Shown piece by piece: positions 18,271 to 27,462 of a DNA stretch of 64,000 nucleotides. Every line of letters begins with the position of its first letter. Positions within the stretch are counted from its first letter, which is position 1. The notes under the pieces are model-generated. The model was not told where the DNA came from. It worked only from the letters and a program-made list of their open reading frames with translations, and searched no databases. A program made the translations under genes and the position numbers. Origin of the DNA: Cohnella faecalis (GTDB lineage: Bacteria > Bacillota > Bacilli > Paenibacillales > Paenibacillaceae); the NCBI RefSeq assembly GCF_003570905.1, contig NZ_QXJM01000014.1, forward strand, positions 1 through 64,000, written 5' to 3'.

Positions 18271-19051
18271 ACCGGCCTCCGACTTCGACCGATTGTTCTT
18301 CGAGCTCGGCGCCGTATATGGTCCGAAGCTTATCCCGGCTCATGTCCGCCGGCGCTCCTTCGAAAACGATCGAGCCTTTATTGACGCCGATGATCCGGTC
18401 CGAATAATTCATGGCCGCTTCCACCTGGTGCAGATTGGCGATGACCGTGATGCCCATCGTTCGCGAAATATTTTTGAGATGGTCCATGATGATCTTGGAC
18501 GCGTTCGGATCAAGGGAAGCGATCGGCTCGTCGCACAACAGAAGCTTCGGATTCTGTATGAGCGCCCTGGCGATCCCAACTCGCTGCTTCTGACCGCCGC
18601 TCAGTTGATCGCAGCGCTTGTAGATCTGCTCTTCCAAGCCGAGAACCTTCAAGATGGAATAGGCGTTTCTCTTCTCTTCCTCGCTATAGACGCCGAGCAT
18701 GCCGGCGAGGGTAGACTTATACCCCAGCCGACCGTGCAGGACGTTCTCGATGACGCTCAGCCGATTGACCAGATTGTAATGCTGAAAGATCATGCCGATC
18801 TGCGTTCTGACTTTCTTTAACTCGCTTTTCTTTAGCTTCGTCACATCGCAGCCGTCGAAGGCGATCTCCCCGGCATTGACGTCGATCATCCGATTGATGC
18901 AACGCAGAAGCGTCGATTTCCCCGCGCCGGAAGGTCCGATGATCGAGACGAACTCTCCTTCTCTCACGGAGAAATTAACATGAGACAGCGCTTTTGTGTT
19001 TGTGTCGTATTGCTTCGAAACCTGCTTGAATTCCAAAATCGTCATCGTCAT
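18260..19051 (-). CDS. phnC: Phosphonate ABC transporter ATP-binding protein PhnC
   Basis: This 263-aa ABC ATPase has Walker A GPSGAGKSTLLR (~39-50), Q-loop MIFQHYNLV, signature LSGGQKQRVGIARAL and Walker B LLLCDEPIASLD. The IMDHLKNISRTMGITVIANL stretch is typical of PhnC. GGGAGAA lies six bases before ATG 19051. It powers import through the two PhnE proteins encoded next. No defects are seen. Confidence 0.93.
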   Translation of the reverse strand: MTMTILEFKQVSKQYDTNTKALSHVNFSVREGEFVSIIGPSGAGKSTLLRCINRMIDVNAGEIAFDGCDVTKLKKSELKKVRTQIGMIFQHYNLVNRLSVIENVLHGRLGYKSTLAGMLGVYSEEEKRNAYSILKVLGLEEQIYKRCDQLSGGQKQRVGIARALIQNPKLLLCDEPIASLDPNASKIIMDHLKNISRTMGITVIANLHQVEAAMNYSDRIIGVNKGSIVFEGAPADMSRDKLRTIYGAELEEQSVEVGGRYAV

Positions 19052-19092
19052 GTTAATTCTCCCGCATCTTTATTTGTGAGCCTGTACCGCGA

Positions 19093-20163
19093 TTATTTGG
19101 ACAGCTGGCGAATTGGATCGAACCAGGCGTCCTCTACGGTTACGAACTTCTCATTGCCCGACTTCTGTTTAAGCAGCCCGGAGTCCTTCGAATCCTTCGG
19201 CAGGAAGATGACGGGGTTCTTCGCCACAGCGTCGGAGGTGAATGCATCCTTCAACTTCTGAATGTCTTCCGCGCTGATCGAATCGGTGTTGACAGCGAAC
19301 GGAGAATTCAAAACAGGCGTATCGGAAATAATCGTGAATTGTTTGCCGACCAGCGTATTGAACGGCTCCGCCGCGCCTTCTTTGACTTTGTATACGGCTC
19401 CCGGCTCGTTTTCTTTGCCGGATTCGAGCTCCACGTAGTTCGATACGCAAGTGTCGCAGAAAGCCGCTATATCGGCTTTGCCGGTCAACAGGTTAACGGC
19501 CGAGCCTTGATGGGAACCGCCATACAACACTTCGCTGAAAAACTTGCCTTTGCCGCCTTCGAGCAGGTCGTCGACTGTCAAACTTTTGTAGGCGTCTTGC
19601 TTACCGAAGTAGCTGATGATGCCAGCCGTTGGGACTTTGAAGCCGGACGTCGAGGAGTTGGAGACGAAAGAGAACTTCTTGCCGACGATGTTGTCGAGCG
19701 AGTATCCGTCTCCGCTCTTGTACGCTCCGTCTTCGCCTTTGCGTACGTTCAGCCAGCTGTGGTAGATCGCATCGTTCAACGTGCCGGACTCGCCGCTTGG
19801 TACGACTAACGGCTGTACTTTATCGTTTTTGGCGTTCGCTTCGATATAACCTTGCGGTCCCATGTAGGCGATGTCCGCATTGCCGCTGGCGAGAGCTTCG
19901 ATCGCGATGATATAATCCGTCGTCGTCTGATGCTCGACCTTCTTGCCGGTCGCTTCTTCGATGATTTTGCCGATGGCGTCGCGGGCAGGCTTGATTTCCG
20001 GGCCGGATTCGTTCGGATACCACACCATGGTCAGCTTGTCTTTCGTTTTCGTTCCCGCTTGTTCCTTGCTCGGGCTGGAGTTGTTGGAGTTGGAATCGGA
20101 ATTCGAGGAGCAGCCTGCGAGAACTAACGCAACAGTAAGAACGAGACCCAATGCCTTCTTCAT
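19093..20163 (-). CDS. phnD: Phosphonate-binding lipoprotein PhnD
   Basis: This 356-aa protein has a lipoprotein signal, ALVLAGCSSNSDS with lipobox LAGC, and a Ser/Asn-rich spacer. The periplasmic-type II fold follows: KLTMVWYPNESGPEIKPARD, TTDYIIAIEALASGNADIAY, YGGSHQGSAVNLLTGKADIA. It captures phosphonate outside the membrane and delivers it to PhnE. It is longer than Escherichia coli PhnD, as is usual in Firmicutes. GGAGGAAA precedes the start. A 114-base gap separates it from phnL, longer than the other gaps in the operon. Confidence 0.92.
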   Translation of the reverse strand: MKKALGLVLTVALVLAGCSSNSDSNSNNSSPSKEQAGTKTKDKLTMVWYPNESGPEIKPARDAIGKIIEEATGKKVEHQTTTDYIIAIEALASGNADIAYMGPQGYIEANAKNDKVQPLVVPSGESGTLNDAIYHSWLNVRKGEDGAYKSGDGYSLDNIVGKKFSFVSNSSTSGFKVPTAGIISYFGKQDAYKSLTVDDLLEGGKGKFFSEVLYGGSHQGSAVNLLTGKADIAAFCDTCVSNYVELESGKENEPGAVYKVKEGAAEPFNTLVGKQFTIISDTPVLNSPFAVNTDSISAEDIQKLKDAFTSDAVAKNPVIFLPKDSKDSGLLKQKSGNEKFVTVEDAWFDPIRQLSK

Positions 20164-20277
20164 TTTTCATTTCCTCCGTTTTATACAGGTATGGTTGTGA
20201 ATGACGATGAACAGGGCTCATCTATGTCAACGAACAGCCTCGGGAACATCAAGCGAAGGTCTCTTCTCTTGACCTTG

Positions 20278-20979
20278 TCATCCGATTCCCATTTGGCCGT
20301 CCTTCATTTGATATTCCCGGTTGCACAGGCCTTGCATGAACTCCAGGTCGTGGAAAATCCCCAGCATCGTCGTGCCTTCCTTCATCAGCTGTTCGATGAG
20401 CAGCTTCACCTTTAGCTTGGACGAATGATCCAAGCTTGCGGTCGGCTCGTCCAACAGCAGCAATCTCGGCCGTTTCACCATCGCTCTTGCGATATTGAGC
20501 CGAAGCTTCTCTCCTCCGGAGAAAGTGGCGGGATAGCTGTCCCATAGTCCTCGATCCAGCTCGAAGTGCTCCAACATGGCTACCGTCTGCTCCTCCGCGT
20601 AATCCGCGTCGTTCCCCATCTCCTCGATCGCATGCCGGACCAGCTCTCTGGCCGTCGTACGAGGCATCGCACTCAAAAATTGGGACACGTAGCCGATTTC
20701 GCGTTTGCGAAGCTCGATTATCGTTCGTTCCGAGGCGGCAGCCAGATCGACCGCTCCGAAGGTTCCCGATTGAAACTTGATCATGCCGGAGTTAGGCAGA
20801 TACGTACGGTAAATGCATCGCAGAATCGTCGATTTCCCGCTTCCGCTTTTGCCCGTTATGCCTACGAACTCGCCTTCTTTTAAATGAAGGTTCACGTCGA
20901 TAGCCGCCGGAATCCGTTTGTCCAATTGATGCAGCATGAACGATTTGGACAGGTGTTCGATCGTCAGCAGATTATCCAT
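20278..20979 (-). CDS. phnL: C-P lyase system ABC-type protein PhnL
   Basis: This 233-aa ABC ATPase has Walker A GKSGSGKSTILRCIYR (~40-55), signature FSGGEKLRLNIARAM and Walker B LLLLDEPTASLD. The YLPNSG...DLAAASERTII region and RTTARELVRHAIEE are typical of PhnL. PhnL works with PhnG-H-I in forming ribose-1-(methylphosphonate)-5-triphosphate. AAGGAG lies before ATG 20979, and phnM ends 13 bases upstream. Confidence 0.92.
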   Translation of the reverse strand: MDNLLTIEHLSKSFMLHQLDKRIPAAIDVNLHLKEGEFVGITGKSGSGKSTILRCIYRTYLPNSGMIKFQSGTFGAVDLAAASERTIIELRKREIGYVSQFLSAMPRTTARELVRHAIEEMGNDADYAEEQTVAMLEHFELDRGLWDSYPATFSGGEKLRLNIARAMVKRPRLLLLDEPTASLDHSSKLKVKLLIEQLMKEGTTMLGIFHDLEFMQGLCNREYQMKDGQMGIG

Positions 20980-20992
20980 AGGGAACCGCTCC

Positions 20993-22177
20993 TTACGTTC
21001 TGTAGTTCGTCCGTTGAATCAGCTTGCCGTCGACCATCACGGCGGTAATAACCGGAAAAGCATCGTCGTCCAGACTCTCGATGATGAGCAGGTCCGCTTT
21101 CTTCCCTTCCCGCACGGAGCCGAAGTCTTCATCGATATTGACCGCCCTGGCCGGGTTCAGGCTGACGAGCCGGAAGACATCCGCCAGATTGCCCGAGTTG
21201 CCGGAGGAGGCCAGTTGGAATACGGCGTGAAGCATCGCGGCCGGGTAATAATCGCTGCATAGAATATCGATGCAGCCGTCTTCCACCGCTTCGCTGGCGG
21301 AGAGATTGCCGCTGTGGGAGCCGCCCAGGATCACGTTCGGCGCTCCGGCGATCGTGAACAATCCCTTGCGCTTCGCTTCCCTCGCGATCTCGAGCGTAAT
21401 CGGGAATTCGCTGATGGCGGTTCCGAAGCTCTTCACGAGATCCAGCTTCTCCAACGAATCGTCGTCATGGGAGGCGATCGCGATATTCCGCTCCCTCGCC
21501 ATTCCGGCGACCTCGCGAATCGCGTCCTCCGTCATCTTCGGCTTCGTCCGATGGCTTTCGAGAATTTGCTCGATGCCGTCGTCCGAGACGTCCTGATACC
21601 CGCGAATGTTTTTCTTGTACACTTCCAGATCGCGGTATTGCCCTTGTCCGGGCGTATGGTCCATGAACGATACCAAATGAACCTTCTCTTCGCGAATGTA
21701 CGTCTTCAGGTTCTCGATCTCGTCGATGCTGTCAATCTCGAATCGGGCATGGAACCGGTGTCGCACCAAGTGCTTGTCGACGTGCGTCCGATCGATCAGG
21801 TCGATGATCTTCCTGACGTTCTCCGGTTCGCGGATCGGCCGATATTTATAGTCGGCGGATTTGAAAATCGATAAGGAATGGTACATCGTCGTGATGCCGT
21901 GCGCGATCAGCTCCTTCTCCGTCTCGCGAAGGCTGAGCCGGAAGTCCATGAGCGCCGTCGGTCTCGGGGCCGTCATATGCTCGATATAATCGGAATGAAC
22001 GTCGATCATACCCGGCGTGACGTAGCCTCCGTGGGCGTCGATAATTTCCGCGCCCGGTTCCGGCGCGATCTCTCCGCTTCGCGCGATCCGAACGATCCGG
22101 TCGCTCTTCACCAGTAGATCGAAGCCTTCGAGCAGCGCCTCTTCGGTAACGATAATTCCGTTCTTGATGAGATACAC
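20993..22177 (-). CDS. phnM: Alpha-D-ribose 1-methylphosphonate 5-triphosphate diphosphatase PhnM
   Basis: This protein of about 394 aa is an amidohydrolase that removes pyrophosphate from the ribosyl-triphosphate intermediate. It shows VTPGMIDVHSDYIEHMTAPR (metal-binding H-x-D-x2), HRFHARFEI, VSFMDHTPGQGQYRD, IASHDDDS and LCSDYYPAAML. GAGAGGGG supports a GTG start at 22177 (VYLIKNG) over the in-frame ATG at 22222, which would overlap phnK. All expected metal ligands are present. Confidence 0.9.
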   Translation of the reverse strand: MYLIKNGIIVTEEALLEGFDLLVKSDRIVRIARSGEIAPEPGAEIIDAHGGYVTPGMIDVHSDYIEHMTAPRPTALMDFRLSLRETEKELIAHGITTMYHSLSIFKSADYKYRPIREPENVRKIIDLIDRTHVDKHLVRHRFHARFEIDSIDEIENLKTYIREEKVHLVSFMDHTPGQGQYRDLEVYKKNIRGYQDVSDDGIEQILESHRTKPKMTEDAIREVAGMARERNIAIASHDDDSLEKLDLVKSFGTAISEFPITLEIAREAKRKGLFTIAGAPNVILGGSHSGNLSASEAVEDGCIDILCSDYYPAAMLHAVFQLASSGNSGNLADVFRLVSLNPARAVNIDEDFGSVREGKKADLLIIESLDDDAFPVITAVMVDGKLIQRTNYRT

Positions 22178-22202
22178 GGGTAGACCCCTCTCCGGTATGA
22201 AA

Positions 22203-23054
22203 TTACAGCAAGGAATGAACAAGCTGCTGCGTATAGGCGTGCTGCGGATCTTCCAGGATCTGATCGGTGAGTCCTTGCTCGACCACCTTGCCGTCCAGCA
22301 TCACCAGCGTCCGGTCGGCCATCATGCGGATAACGCCGAGGTCGTGCGAGACGAGGAGCATGCTGATGCCGAGCTCCCGCTGCAGGTGCTTGATCAGATC
22401 CAGCACGTTCGCTTGAACGGACAAATCAAGTCCCGTCGTCACTTCGTCGAGCAGCAGAATCGGCGGATTGTTGGACATGGCCTTTGCGATCTGCACGCGC
22501 TGCTGCATGCCGCCGGAGAAATTCTTCGGCGCTTCCTTCCTTCGGTAGAGGGGGATGTGCACGCGCTCCAAGAGGTCGCTTCCCCTGGTTTCCATCGCGG
22601 CCACGTTCCGGTTGCCGGCGGCGATCATCTTCTCCGCGATATTGCCGATGGAAGAGAAGCCCATCCGAAGCCCCGCCAACGGATTCTGATACACCATGCC
22701 CATCAGATGATTGCGAATGTACCGCTGCTGTTGGGAGGATTGTGCGAACAGGTTGCTTAGGCCGTCTTTGTAACAGGAGAGGTAAGCTTCACCGCTCGTC
22801 ACCTGTTGATCGAAATACAATGCGCGCATGAGGGTCGATTTTCCGCTTCCGCTCTCCCCGACGACGCCGAGCACTTCCCCGGGGTACAGCTCGAACGATA
22901 GATTTTGGCAAGAATAGACGGTGCCGCAAGCCGGGCAATAATTTTTCTCCAACCGTCGGTCTGCTCCGCCTGCGCATCGTATGCATCCGTCTCCGAATTG
23001 CTTGTTCAAGTCGTGGACCGTCAAGATCGGGGCATCCATAGCTAGTGAACTCAT
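22203..23054 (-). CDS. phnK: C-P lyase system ABC-type protein PhnK with zinc-ribbon-like insertion
   Basis: This 283-aa protein starts at ATG 23054, nine bases after GAGGTGA. It has Walker A GESGSGKSTLMRALYFDQ, signature FSGGMQQRVQIAKAM and Walker B LLLDEVTTGLD, with the LGVIRMMADRTLVM C-terminal pattern of PhnK. In Escherichia coli PhnK binds the PhnGHIJ core at PhnJ. Unusually, residues ~22-46 before the P-loop hold CIRC and CPACGTVYSC, two Cys pairs like a zinc ribbon, which Escherichia coli PhnK lacks as I remember its sequence. The Walker B Glu is followed by V rather than P. Confidence 0.92.
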   Translation of the reverse strand: MSSLAMDAPILTVHDLNKQFGDGCIRCAGGADRRLEKNYCPACGTVYSCQNLSFELYPGEVLGVVGESGSGKSTLMRALYFDQQVTSGEAYLSCYKDGLSNLFAQSSQQQRYIRNHLMGMVYQNPLAGLRMGFSSIGNIAEKMIAAGNRNVAAMETRGSDLLERVHIPLYRRKEAPKNFSGGMQQRVQIAKAMSNNPPILLLDEVTTGLDLSVQANVLDLIKHLQRELGISMLLVSHDLGVIRMMADRTLVMLDGKVVEQGLTDQILEDPQHAYTQQLVHSLL

Positions 23055-23061
23055 ATCTTCG

Positions 23062-23919
23062 TCACCTCGATTGCGATTGCTGTCGATTTCTTCTATCCAG
23101 GCAGTTGCTCGTATCGTTGCATTGGAAGTACGCGGCATCCGCTTCCTCGTCGTATAATTCGTCCATGAACACTTCCGTGGCTCCGCACAGCTTGCAGGCG
23201 TGATCCCGGAACGTCTCGGGCTCGAACGGTACGTCCTCGAACGCCAGCGACACGACTCGCGTGTAGGGCGGAACGGCGTAGATCTTCTTCTCCCGGCCCG
23301 CTCCCAGCAAAATCAGCGCTTCCGAACGGTCGAGCTTTGGATTGTCGAACTTCGGAATCGGACTCGGCGCCATAACGTACCTGTCGTGGACCATAACGGG
23401 ATGATCGGCGCCGGTCGATACGCTTCGGTATTTCATGATCTGCTCGAACAGCATGAGCCAAGCGCCGCTATATTCCTTCTCCCCGTGAAGCCGCTTTGTC
23501 TCTAGCTCGCTCGGCTCGTACGGCCGGAGCGGCTCGGGCATCGGAACCTGAAGGACCAAGATTTGCCCCGCCCGTAAAGGAACTTCCGGAACGCGGTGAC
23601 GAGACTGGATGAGCGTGGCCCGGTCCGTCTCATCTACGGTCAAAACGCCCGTCGTCTTGCCGATCAGCTTCTTGATGCTCACCGCGTTGACCGATTCGTC
23701 CGCGCCTTGATCGATCACCTTAAGCGTATCGTTCTTACCGATTAGAGACAGGGTGAGCTGAAGCCCTCCCGTTCCCCAACCGCGGCCTATCGGCATTTCC
23801 CGCGAAGCGAACGGAACCTGAAAGCCCGGTATCGCGATTGCCTTCAGCGTCGCCCTGCGAATCTCCCGTTTGGAGCCTTCGTCGAAGAATGCGAAGTTAT
23901 AGTGAGTTGGCATATACAT
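23062..23919 (-). CDS. phnJ: Carbon-phosphorus lyase PhnJ (radical SAM, Fe-S)
   Basis: This 285-aa enzyme splits the C-P bond of ribose-1-methylphosphonate-5-phosphate, giving the alkane and the 1,2-cyclic phosphate. The cluster and catalytic cysteines are present with the spacing of Escherichia coli PhnJ: C-x2-C (HACKLCGATE), 21 residues, C (YFQCND), five residues, C (SNCLD). The glycine-rich GRGWGTGGLQLTLSLIG and LKVIDQGADESVNAVSIKKL blocks and SPIPKFDNPKLD are also typical. It overlaps the end of phnI. It appears fully functional. Confidence 0.96.
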   Translation of the reverse strand: MYMPTHYNFAFFDEGSKREIRRATLKAIAIPGFQVPFASREMPIGRGWGTGGLQLTLSLIGKNDTLKVIDQGADESVNAVSIKKLIGKTTGVLTVDETDRATLIQSRHRVPEVPLRAGQILVLQVPMPEPLRPYEPSELETKRLHGEKEYSGAWLMLFEQIMKYRSVSTGADHPVMVHDRYVMAPSPIPKFDNPKLDRSEALILLGAGREKKIYAVPPYTRVVSLAFEDVPFEPETFRDHACKLCGATEVFMDELYDEEADAAYFQCNDTSNCLDRRNRQQSQSR

Positions 23920-25054
23920 TTCCCCCTTGAGGCTCCTCAGTCGGTTGCGCTTGCCGCGTTTTGCGGACGTCGTTCAGCTTCGACTGGAATGTCACGTAAT
24001 GCGGCATTTTCAGATGAGAGATAAATCCCGTCGATTCGACCGAATCGATATGGTAGAGCACGAATTCCTCGTTCTGCGTCGGGATGCTCTTGTCGCCGCC
24101 CTCCAGGCTCTTGTCCAGAATGCTCATGGCGATCGCCTTCGTCTCGTTCTGGCCGAAGCATAGCCCGTATCCGAAATCGAGCTCCAGCTCCTTCCGGCCT
24201 TGTTCCTTCTCCGCGACGGCGGGAATGAGCATCTCGACCTCCGTCACCTTGATCTCGCCGATATAATAGGAGTCTTCATCCTCGCCGTCGACATCGAGAG
24301 GCGGGCTCACGTACACCGGAAGCTGTCCGACCCGCAGCTCGCCCACCGTGGGGTGAACCATTCCGTAGCCGCGGATGACCGCATAGGCGAGCGAGGTGAC
24401 GGCACCCGTCTGCCCTCTTGTCAAAATTTGAAGCTTCTCGCTCCGGCTCGCGGGAAAAGCGAGGCTCGTACGCGTCACATCGTTCGGTTCGGCGTCGTTT
24501 GCCGGGCAAGCGGCGATCAGCCCCTCCTTGCGAAGATAATCCAGCACCTTGGGCAGCCGATCGCTTCCCGTTGCCGAGCTCCGAGCCGCTTGATCCGTTT
24601 TCGCCGCGCTCCTGAATTCCCGAAGCCAGTCCCTAATCGTCGATTCCGTCTCATCAATGAGGTCAAAGTCCAGCAATCGGTGGGAATAGTCCGCGGACGC
24701 ACCCAAGATTTGACCGCCGGGGATGTCTTTGAACGATGCCGATATTCGCCTCTCGACCCGCATCTCTGCGGAATGGACCGCGAGAGAGTAATGCTTGCGC
24801 GGGAGAGTGGACCGATAAGCCCTCAGCAGGAATACCGCTTCCTCCGGATTCCCTTCCGCCTGCTTGATGGCCAGCGCCGCAAGCGTCTCGTCGTACAGGC
24901 TGCTCTCCGACATGACCTGATCGACGAGTCCCCTCATCCCCATCCGAACCGAATCGACATCGATGGCGCGTCCCTCGCGAAGCCTCTCGTACTGCAATCG
25001 CCGGAGCGATTCCTCGATGGCTCGCGTGCCGCCCTTGACCGCTACGTAACCCAT
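23897..25054 (-). CDS. phnI: C-P lyase core subunit PhnI (nucleosidase)
   Basis: This 385-aa protein starts at ATG 25054 (MGYVAVKGGTRAIEES) with GGGAGG upstream; the open frame continues further upstream but belongs to phnH territory. Recognisable PhnI blocks are GGQILGASADYSHRLLDFDL, RGQTGAVTSLAYAVIRGYG and LDFGYGLCFGQNETKAIAMS. In the core complex it displaces adenine from ATP so that phosphonate joins the ribose C1. The stop of phnH and this start overlap as TAATG. Confidence 0.95.
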   Translation of the reverse strand: MGYVAVKGGTRAIEESLRRLQYERLREGRAIDVDSVRMGMRGLVDQVMSESSLYDETLAALAIKQAEGNPEEAVFLLRAYRSTLPRKHYSLAVHSAEMRVERRISASFKDIPGGQILGASADYSHRLLDFDLIDETESTIRDWLREFRSAAKTDQAARSSATGSDRLPKVLDYLRKEGLIAACPANDAEPNDVTRTSLAFPASRSEKLQILTRGQTGAVTSLAYAVIRGYGMVHPTVGELRVGQLPVYVSPPLDVDGEDEDSYYIGEIKVTEVEMLIPAVAEKEQGRKELELDFGYGLCFGQNETKAIAMSILDKSLEGGDKSIPTQNEEFVLYHIDSVESTGFISHLKMPHYVTFQSKLNDVRKTRQAQPTEEPQGGNVYANSL

Positions 25055-25644
25055 TAAATAACCTCCCTTGTCGCCCTTGTCGTTCTGGGCAGGGCGAGGA
25101 GACGGTGGTCGGCATCCACGAAAATCAGATCGACGCCGAGAGGAAATTCTTCGTTCCTTTCCGCTCGCAGCTCTACCCATTCGTCCACCGTCCGAACGTC
25201 GGCGAAGGCTTCGGTCTCGATTCCCGGACCGGTCAACCGAAGCCCCGCCTCGCCGGATATTCCCCGCGTCTCGACGATAATCGTCGCGGACCGGTTCGGA
25301 TTCTGCAAATCCCCCGCGCTTGCTTCGCTTAACGCGCGCCGAAGCTCTCCCGGCTTCGCATCGTTCAGCACGAACAGGAAATCCGCCTCGCTCGCTTCCG
25401 TATTTTTCGCGTAGGTCAGTTGAGCGAAGCCGTGAGCGACCTCCGCCTCCCGCTCGGAAAACACTTTGAACCTGACTTCCGTATCCAGCAGCATCAACGC
25501 CAAAATCTTCGTTGCAGGCAAGCAATCGTCGTTCCCCGGAAGCTTCCCCGCCTCCGGCGAGAGGTCCGAGACCAAGCCGGGCCGGGAAAGGGAATCGACT
25601 AGCTTCCGATAGGCGCTCTGTATGTCATGAATCCGATCTATCAT
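25054..25644 (-). CDS. phnH: C-P lyase core subunit PhnH
   Basis: This 196-aa subunit starts at ATG 25644 (MIDRIHDIQSAYRKLVDSLS) with GGGGAG upstream. The blocks PGLVSDL, ALMLLDTEVRFKVFSE, RSATIIVETRG and FPLGVDLIFVDADHRLLALP match PhnH. It forms the dimer interface of the PhnGHIJ complex. Genes on both sides overlap or nearly overlap it. Confidence 0.92.
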   Translation of the reverse strand: MIDRIHDIQSAYRKLVDSLSRPGLVSDLSPEAGKLPGNDDCLPATKILALMLLDTEVRFKVFSEREAEVAHGFAQLTYAKNTEASEADFLFVLNDAKPGELRRALSEASAGDLQNPNRSATIIVETRGISGEAGLRLTGPGIETEAFADVRTVDEWVELRAERNEEFPLGVDLIFVDADHRLLALPRTTRATREVI

Positions 25645-25660
25645 CCAAGATGCACTCCCC

Positions 25661-26086
25661 TTAATCCGTATCCATCGTTTCGAAGCTGACTTGGGTCCGA
25701 AGCAGATCTGCAAAAGCGGCGGACCGCTCCGCTTCCAATCGCTCGTTCTCCGACTGCAGCCGGGCCGTCCACGCCGACGTTTCGCTCAGCTCCGCCGCGT
25801 ACGCCGCATCGATGACGGCCAGATCAGCAGCCTTTAGCGGTTCGTCTCCTTTGACGATCCCTACTCCGACGGCATTCCCGATCCGAACCTTGCACTCCGT
25901 GACGAGCACCTCGCCCAAATAAAATAAGCTGTTCCGCGCGGTTTCTCTCACTTTAACCATGACCAGCCCATGGTTCGGCTCTTCGACGACGACGACCTCG
26001 TAGCGTTCGCGAATTTCGTCGGCCATGGCGGCTGCGACTTCGGCCGATCCGTTCACGAGAATTTCCGTTCTCCGTTTGCGCTTCAT
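25661..26086 (-). CDS. phnG: C-P lyase core subunit PhnG
   Basis: This 141-aa subunit has EPNHGLVMVKVRETARNSLF, YLGEVLVTECKVRI and GVGIVKGDEPLKAADLAVID, the three PhnG blocks. It joins PhnI in making the ribosyl-phosphonate bond. Its ATG overlaps the TGA of phnF (ATGA), so it is translationally coupled to the regulator. Confidence 0.92.
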   Translation of the reverse strand: MKRKRRTEILVNGSAEVAAAMADEIRERYEVVVVEEPNHGLVMVKVRETARNSLFYLGEVLVTECKVRIGNAVGVGIVKGDEPLKAADLAVIDAAYAAELSETSAWTARLQSENERLEAERSAAFADLLRTQVSFETMDTD

Positions 26087-26802
26087 GCTGCTCCTACCCC
26101 CTCATACGACATAGGTGAAAAAATCTCCCGATACATGATCTTGCTGTATTCCAGCGTGTTGCCCGATACGTCGTCGATATGCTCCGATTCCAGCACCAGA
26201 AGCGGATTGACGCCGGCGCAGGCGAACAGCTCCCTTTCGTACTTGGACGGAAACGTTACGCTGAGCAGACTCTGGGTATAACGGAAGGTGTGGTACCCCC
26301 GGCTTTCATAGAACTCATACATCGACGTGATCTCGCGGCCGACGGTGCCGATATCGGGGAACAACGACTCGGATACGTACGAGATATGCAAGGCGATCGG
26401 CTGTTTGTCGATGAGGCGAAGCCGTCCTACGCGAAACACCCGCCCCCCTTCTTCCGCGCCCAGCGCCTCGTAGATTTTGTTGTTCGTTTCGATCTGATCG
26501 CAGAACAGATTCCGCGATTCGTAGTCGAAGCCCAAATCCTTCATTTTCCGGCTGAAGCTTTCGCGCGACGATAACGCGAGGGGAATCCGCTGATGCCGAT
26601 CCTTAACGAAGTTGCCTTTGCCTTGCATGGAGTAGGCGTAGCCAAGCTCCTGAAGGCGCAAGTACGCTTTGCGGACCGTCATCCGGGGCACCTTAAACCG
26701 CTCCGCGAACTCGTTCTCCGATGGCAGCTTGTCGTCGGGCTCGTAAGTGCCGGATTGAATGCTTTCGATCATGTGATCCAAAATATCCATTTCTTCGGAC
26801 AT
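26083..26802 (-). CDS. phnF: GntR/HutC-family phosphonate regulator PhnF
   Basis: This 239-aa repressor-type protein has an N-terminal winged helix (YEPDDKLPSENEFAERFKVP, TVRKAYLRLQELGYAYSMQG) and a C-terminal UTRA ligand domain (GGRVFRVGRLRLIDKQPIAL, ACAGVNPLLVLESEHIDD). GGGAGG lies nine bases before the ATG. It is the third gene of the operon and probably controls it. The palindrome at 28422-28435 before the first gene is a candidate binding site. Confidence 0.88.
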   Translation of the reverse strand: MSEEMDILDHMIESIQSGTYEPDDKLPSENEFAERFKVPRMTVRKAYLRLQELGYAYSMQGKGNFVKDRHQRIPLALSSRESFSRKMKDLGFDYESRNLFCDQIETNNKIYEALGAEEGGRVFRVGRLRLIDKQPIALHISYVSESLFPDIGTVGREITSMYEFYESRGYHTFRYTQSLLSVTFPSKYERELFACAGVNPLLVLESEHIDDVSGNTLEYSKIMYREIFSPMSYEGVGAA

Positions 26803-26829
26803 TGTTCAGCGCCTCCCCGTTCGTTGGAA

Positions 26830-27462
26830 TCAGCCGTACTTGCGAACAAAAGCGAGCGTGTCGTCCAATTCGCCAAACCTCTCCATGAGCGTATCCCGGG
26901 GCCAGTCCCACCAAGCGATACGAAGCAAGGAGTCGACGATTTCCTTCGGAAAACGGGACTTAATCTGCCGGGCGGCGACACCGACCACGACGGCGTAGGG
27001 CTCGACGTCTTTCGTGACGACCGCGCCGGAGCCGACGACCGCGCCAGTCCCGATCGTTACGCCTTTCATTACGATCGCGCCGTGCCCGATCCATACGTCG
27101 TGTCCGATGGAGACGCGATTGCCCCGGCGCCAATCGAAAAATCGCTCGTCATCCGTCTCATCGAATCCATACGAAGCTCGACGGTAAGTCATATGATGCT
27201 GCGTTACCCGATCCATCGGGTGGTCGACCGGGTTAATGCACACATGCGAGGCGATCGAAGTGAACTTGCCGACTTCGGCGTAATTCATCGTCACGTCGTC
27301 CATCGTGTACGTGTAATCTCCGATTCGGGACTCGATGATTTTGTTGTGGGGGCCGACGGATGTCCACTCTCCGGCATGGCTATTCCAGATTTGGCTGCTC
27401 GGATGAATGGAGGGTTCCGCGGACAGAGGCGTTTGGGCATGGGTTTGGTGAATAGATTTCAT
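26830..27462 (-). CDS. Hexapeptide-repeat transferase of the phosphonate operon
   Basis: This 210-aa left-handed beta-helix protein starts at ATG 27462, which overlaps the stop of the PHP gene (ATGA); GGAGC lies upstream. Hexapeptide turns are seen in [20 protein letters not shown] and [19 protein letters not shown], followed by the [20 protein letters not shown] tail. This matches the family of acetyltransferase-like proteins found in phn clusters. Acetylation of an aminophosphonate or an intermediate is plausible, but the substrate cannot be read from sequence. Confidence 0.85.
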   Translation of the reverse strand: MKSIHQTHAQTPLSAEPSIHPSSQIWNSHAGEWTSVGPHNKIIESRIGDYTYTMDDVTMNYAEVGKFTSIASHVCINPVDHPMDRVTQHHMTYRRASYGFDETDDERFFDWRRGNRVSIGHDVWIGHGAIVMKGVTIGTGAVVGSGAVVTKDVEPYAVVVGVAARQIKSRFPKEIVDSLLRIAWWDWPRDTLMERFGELDDTLAFVRKYG

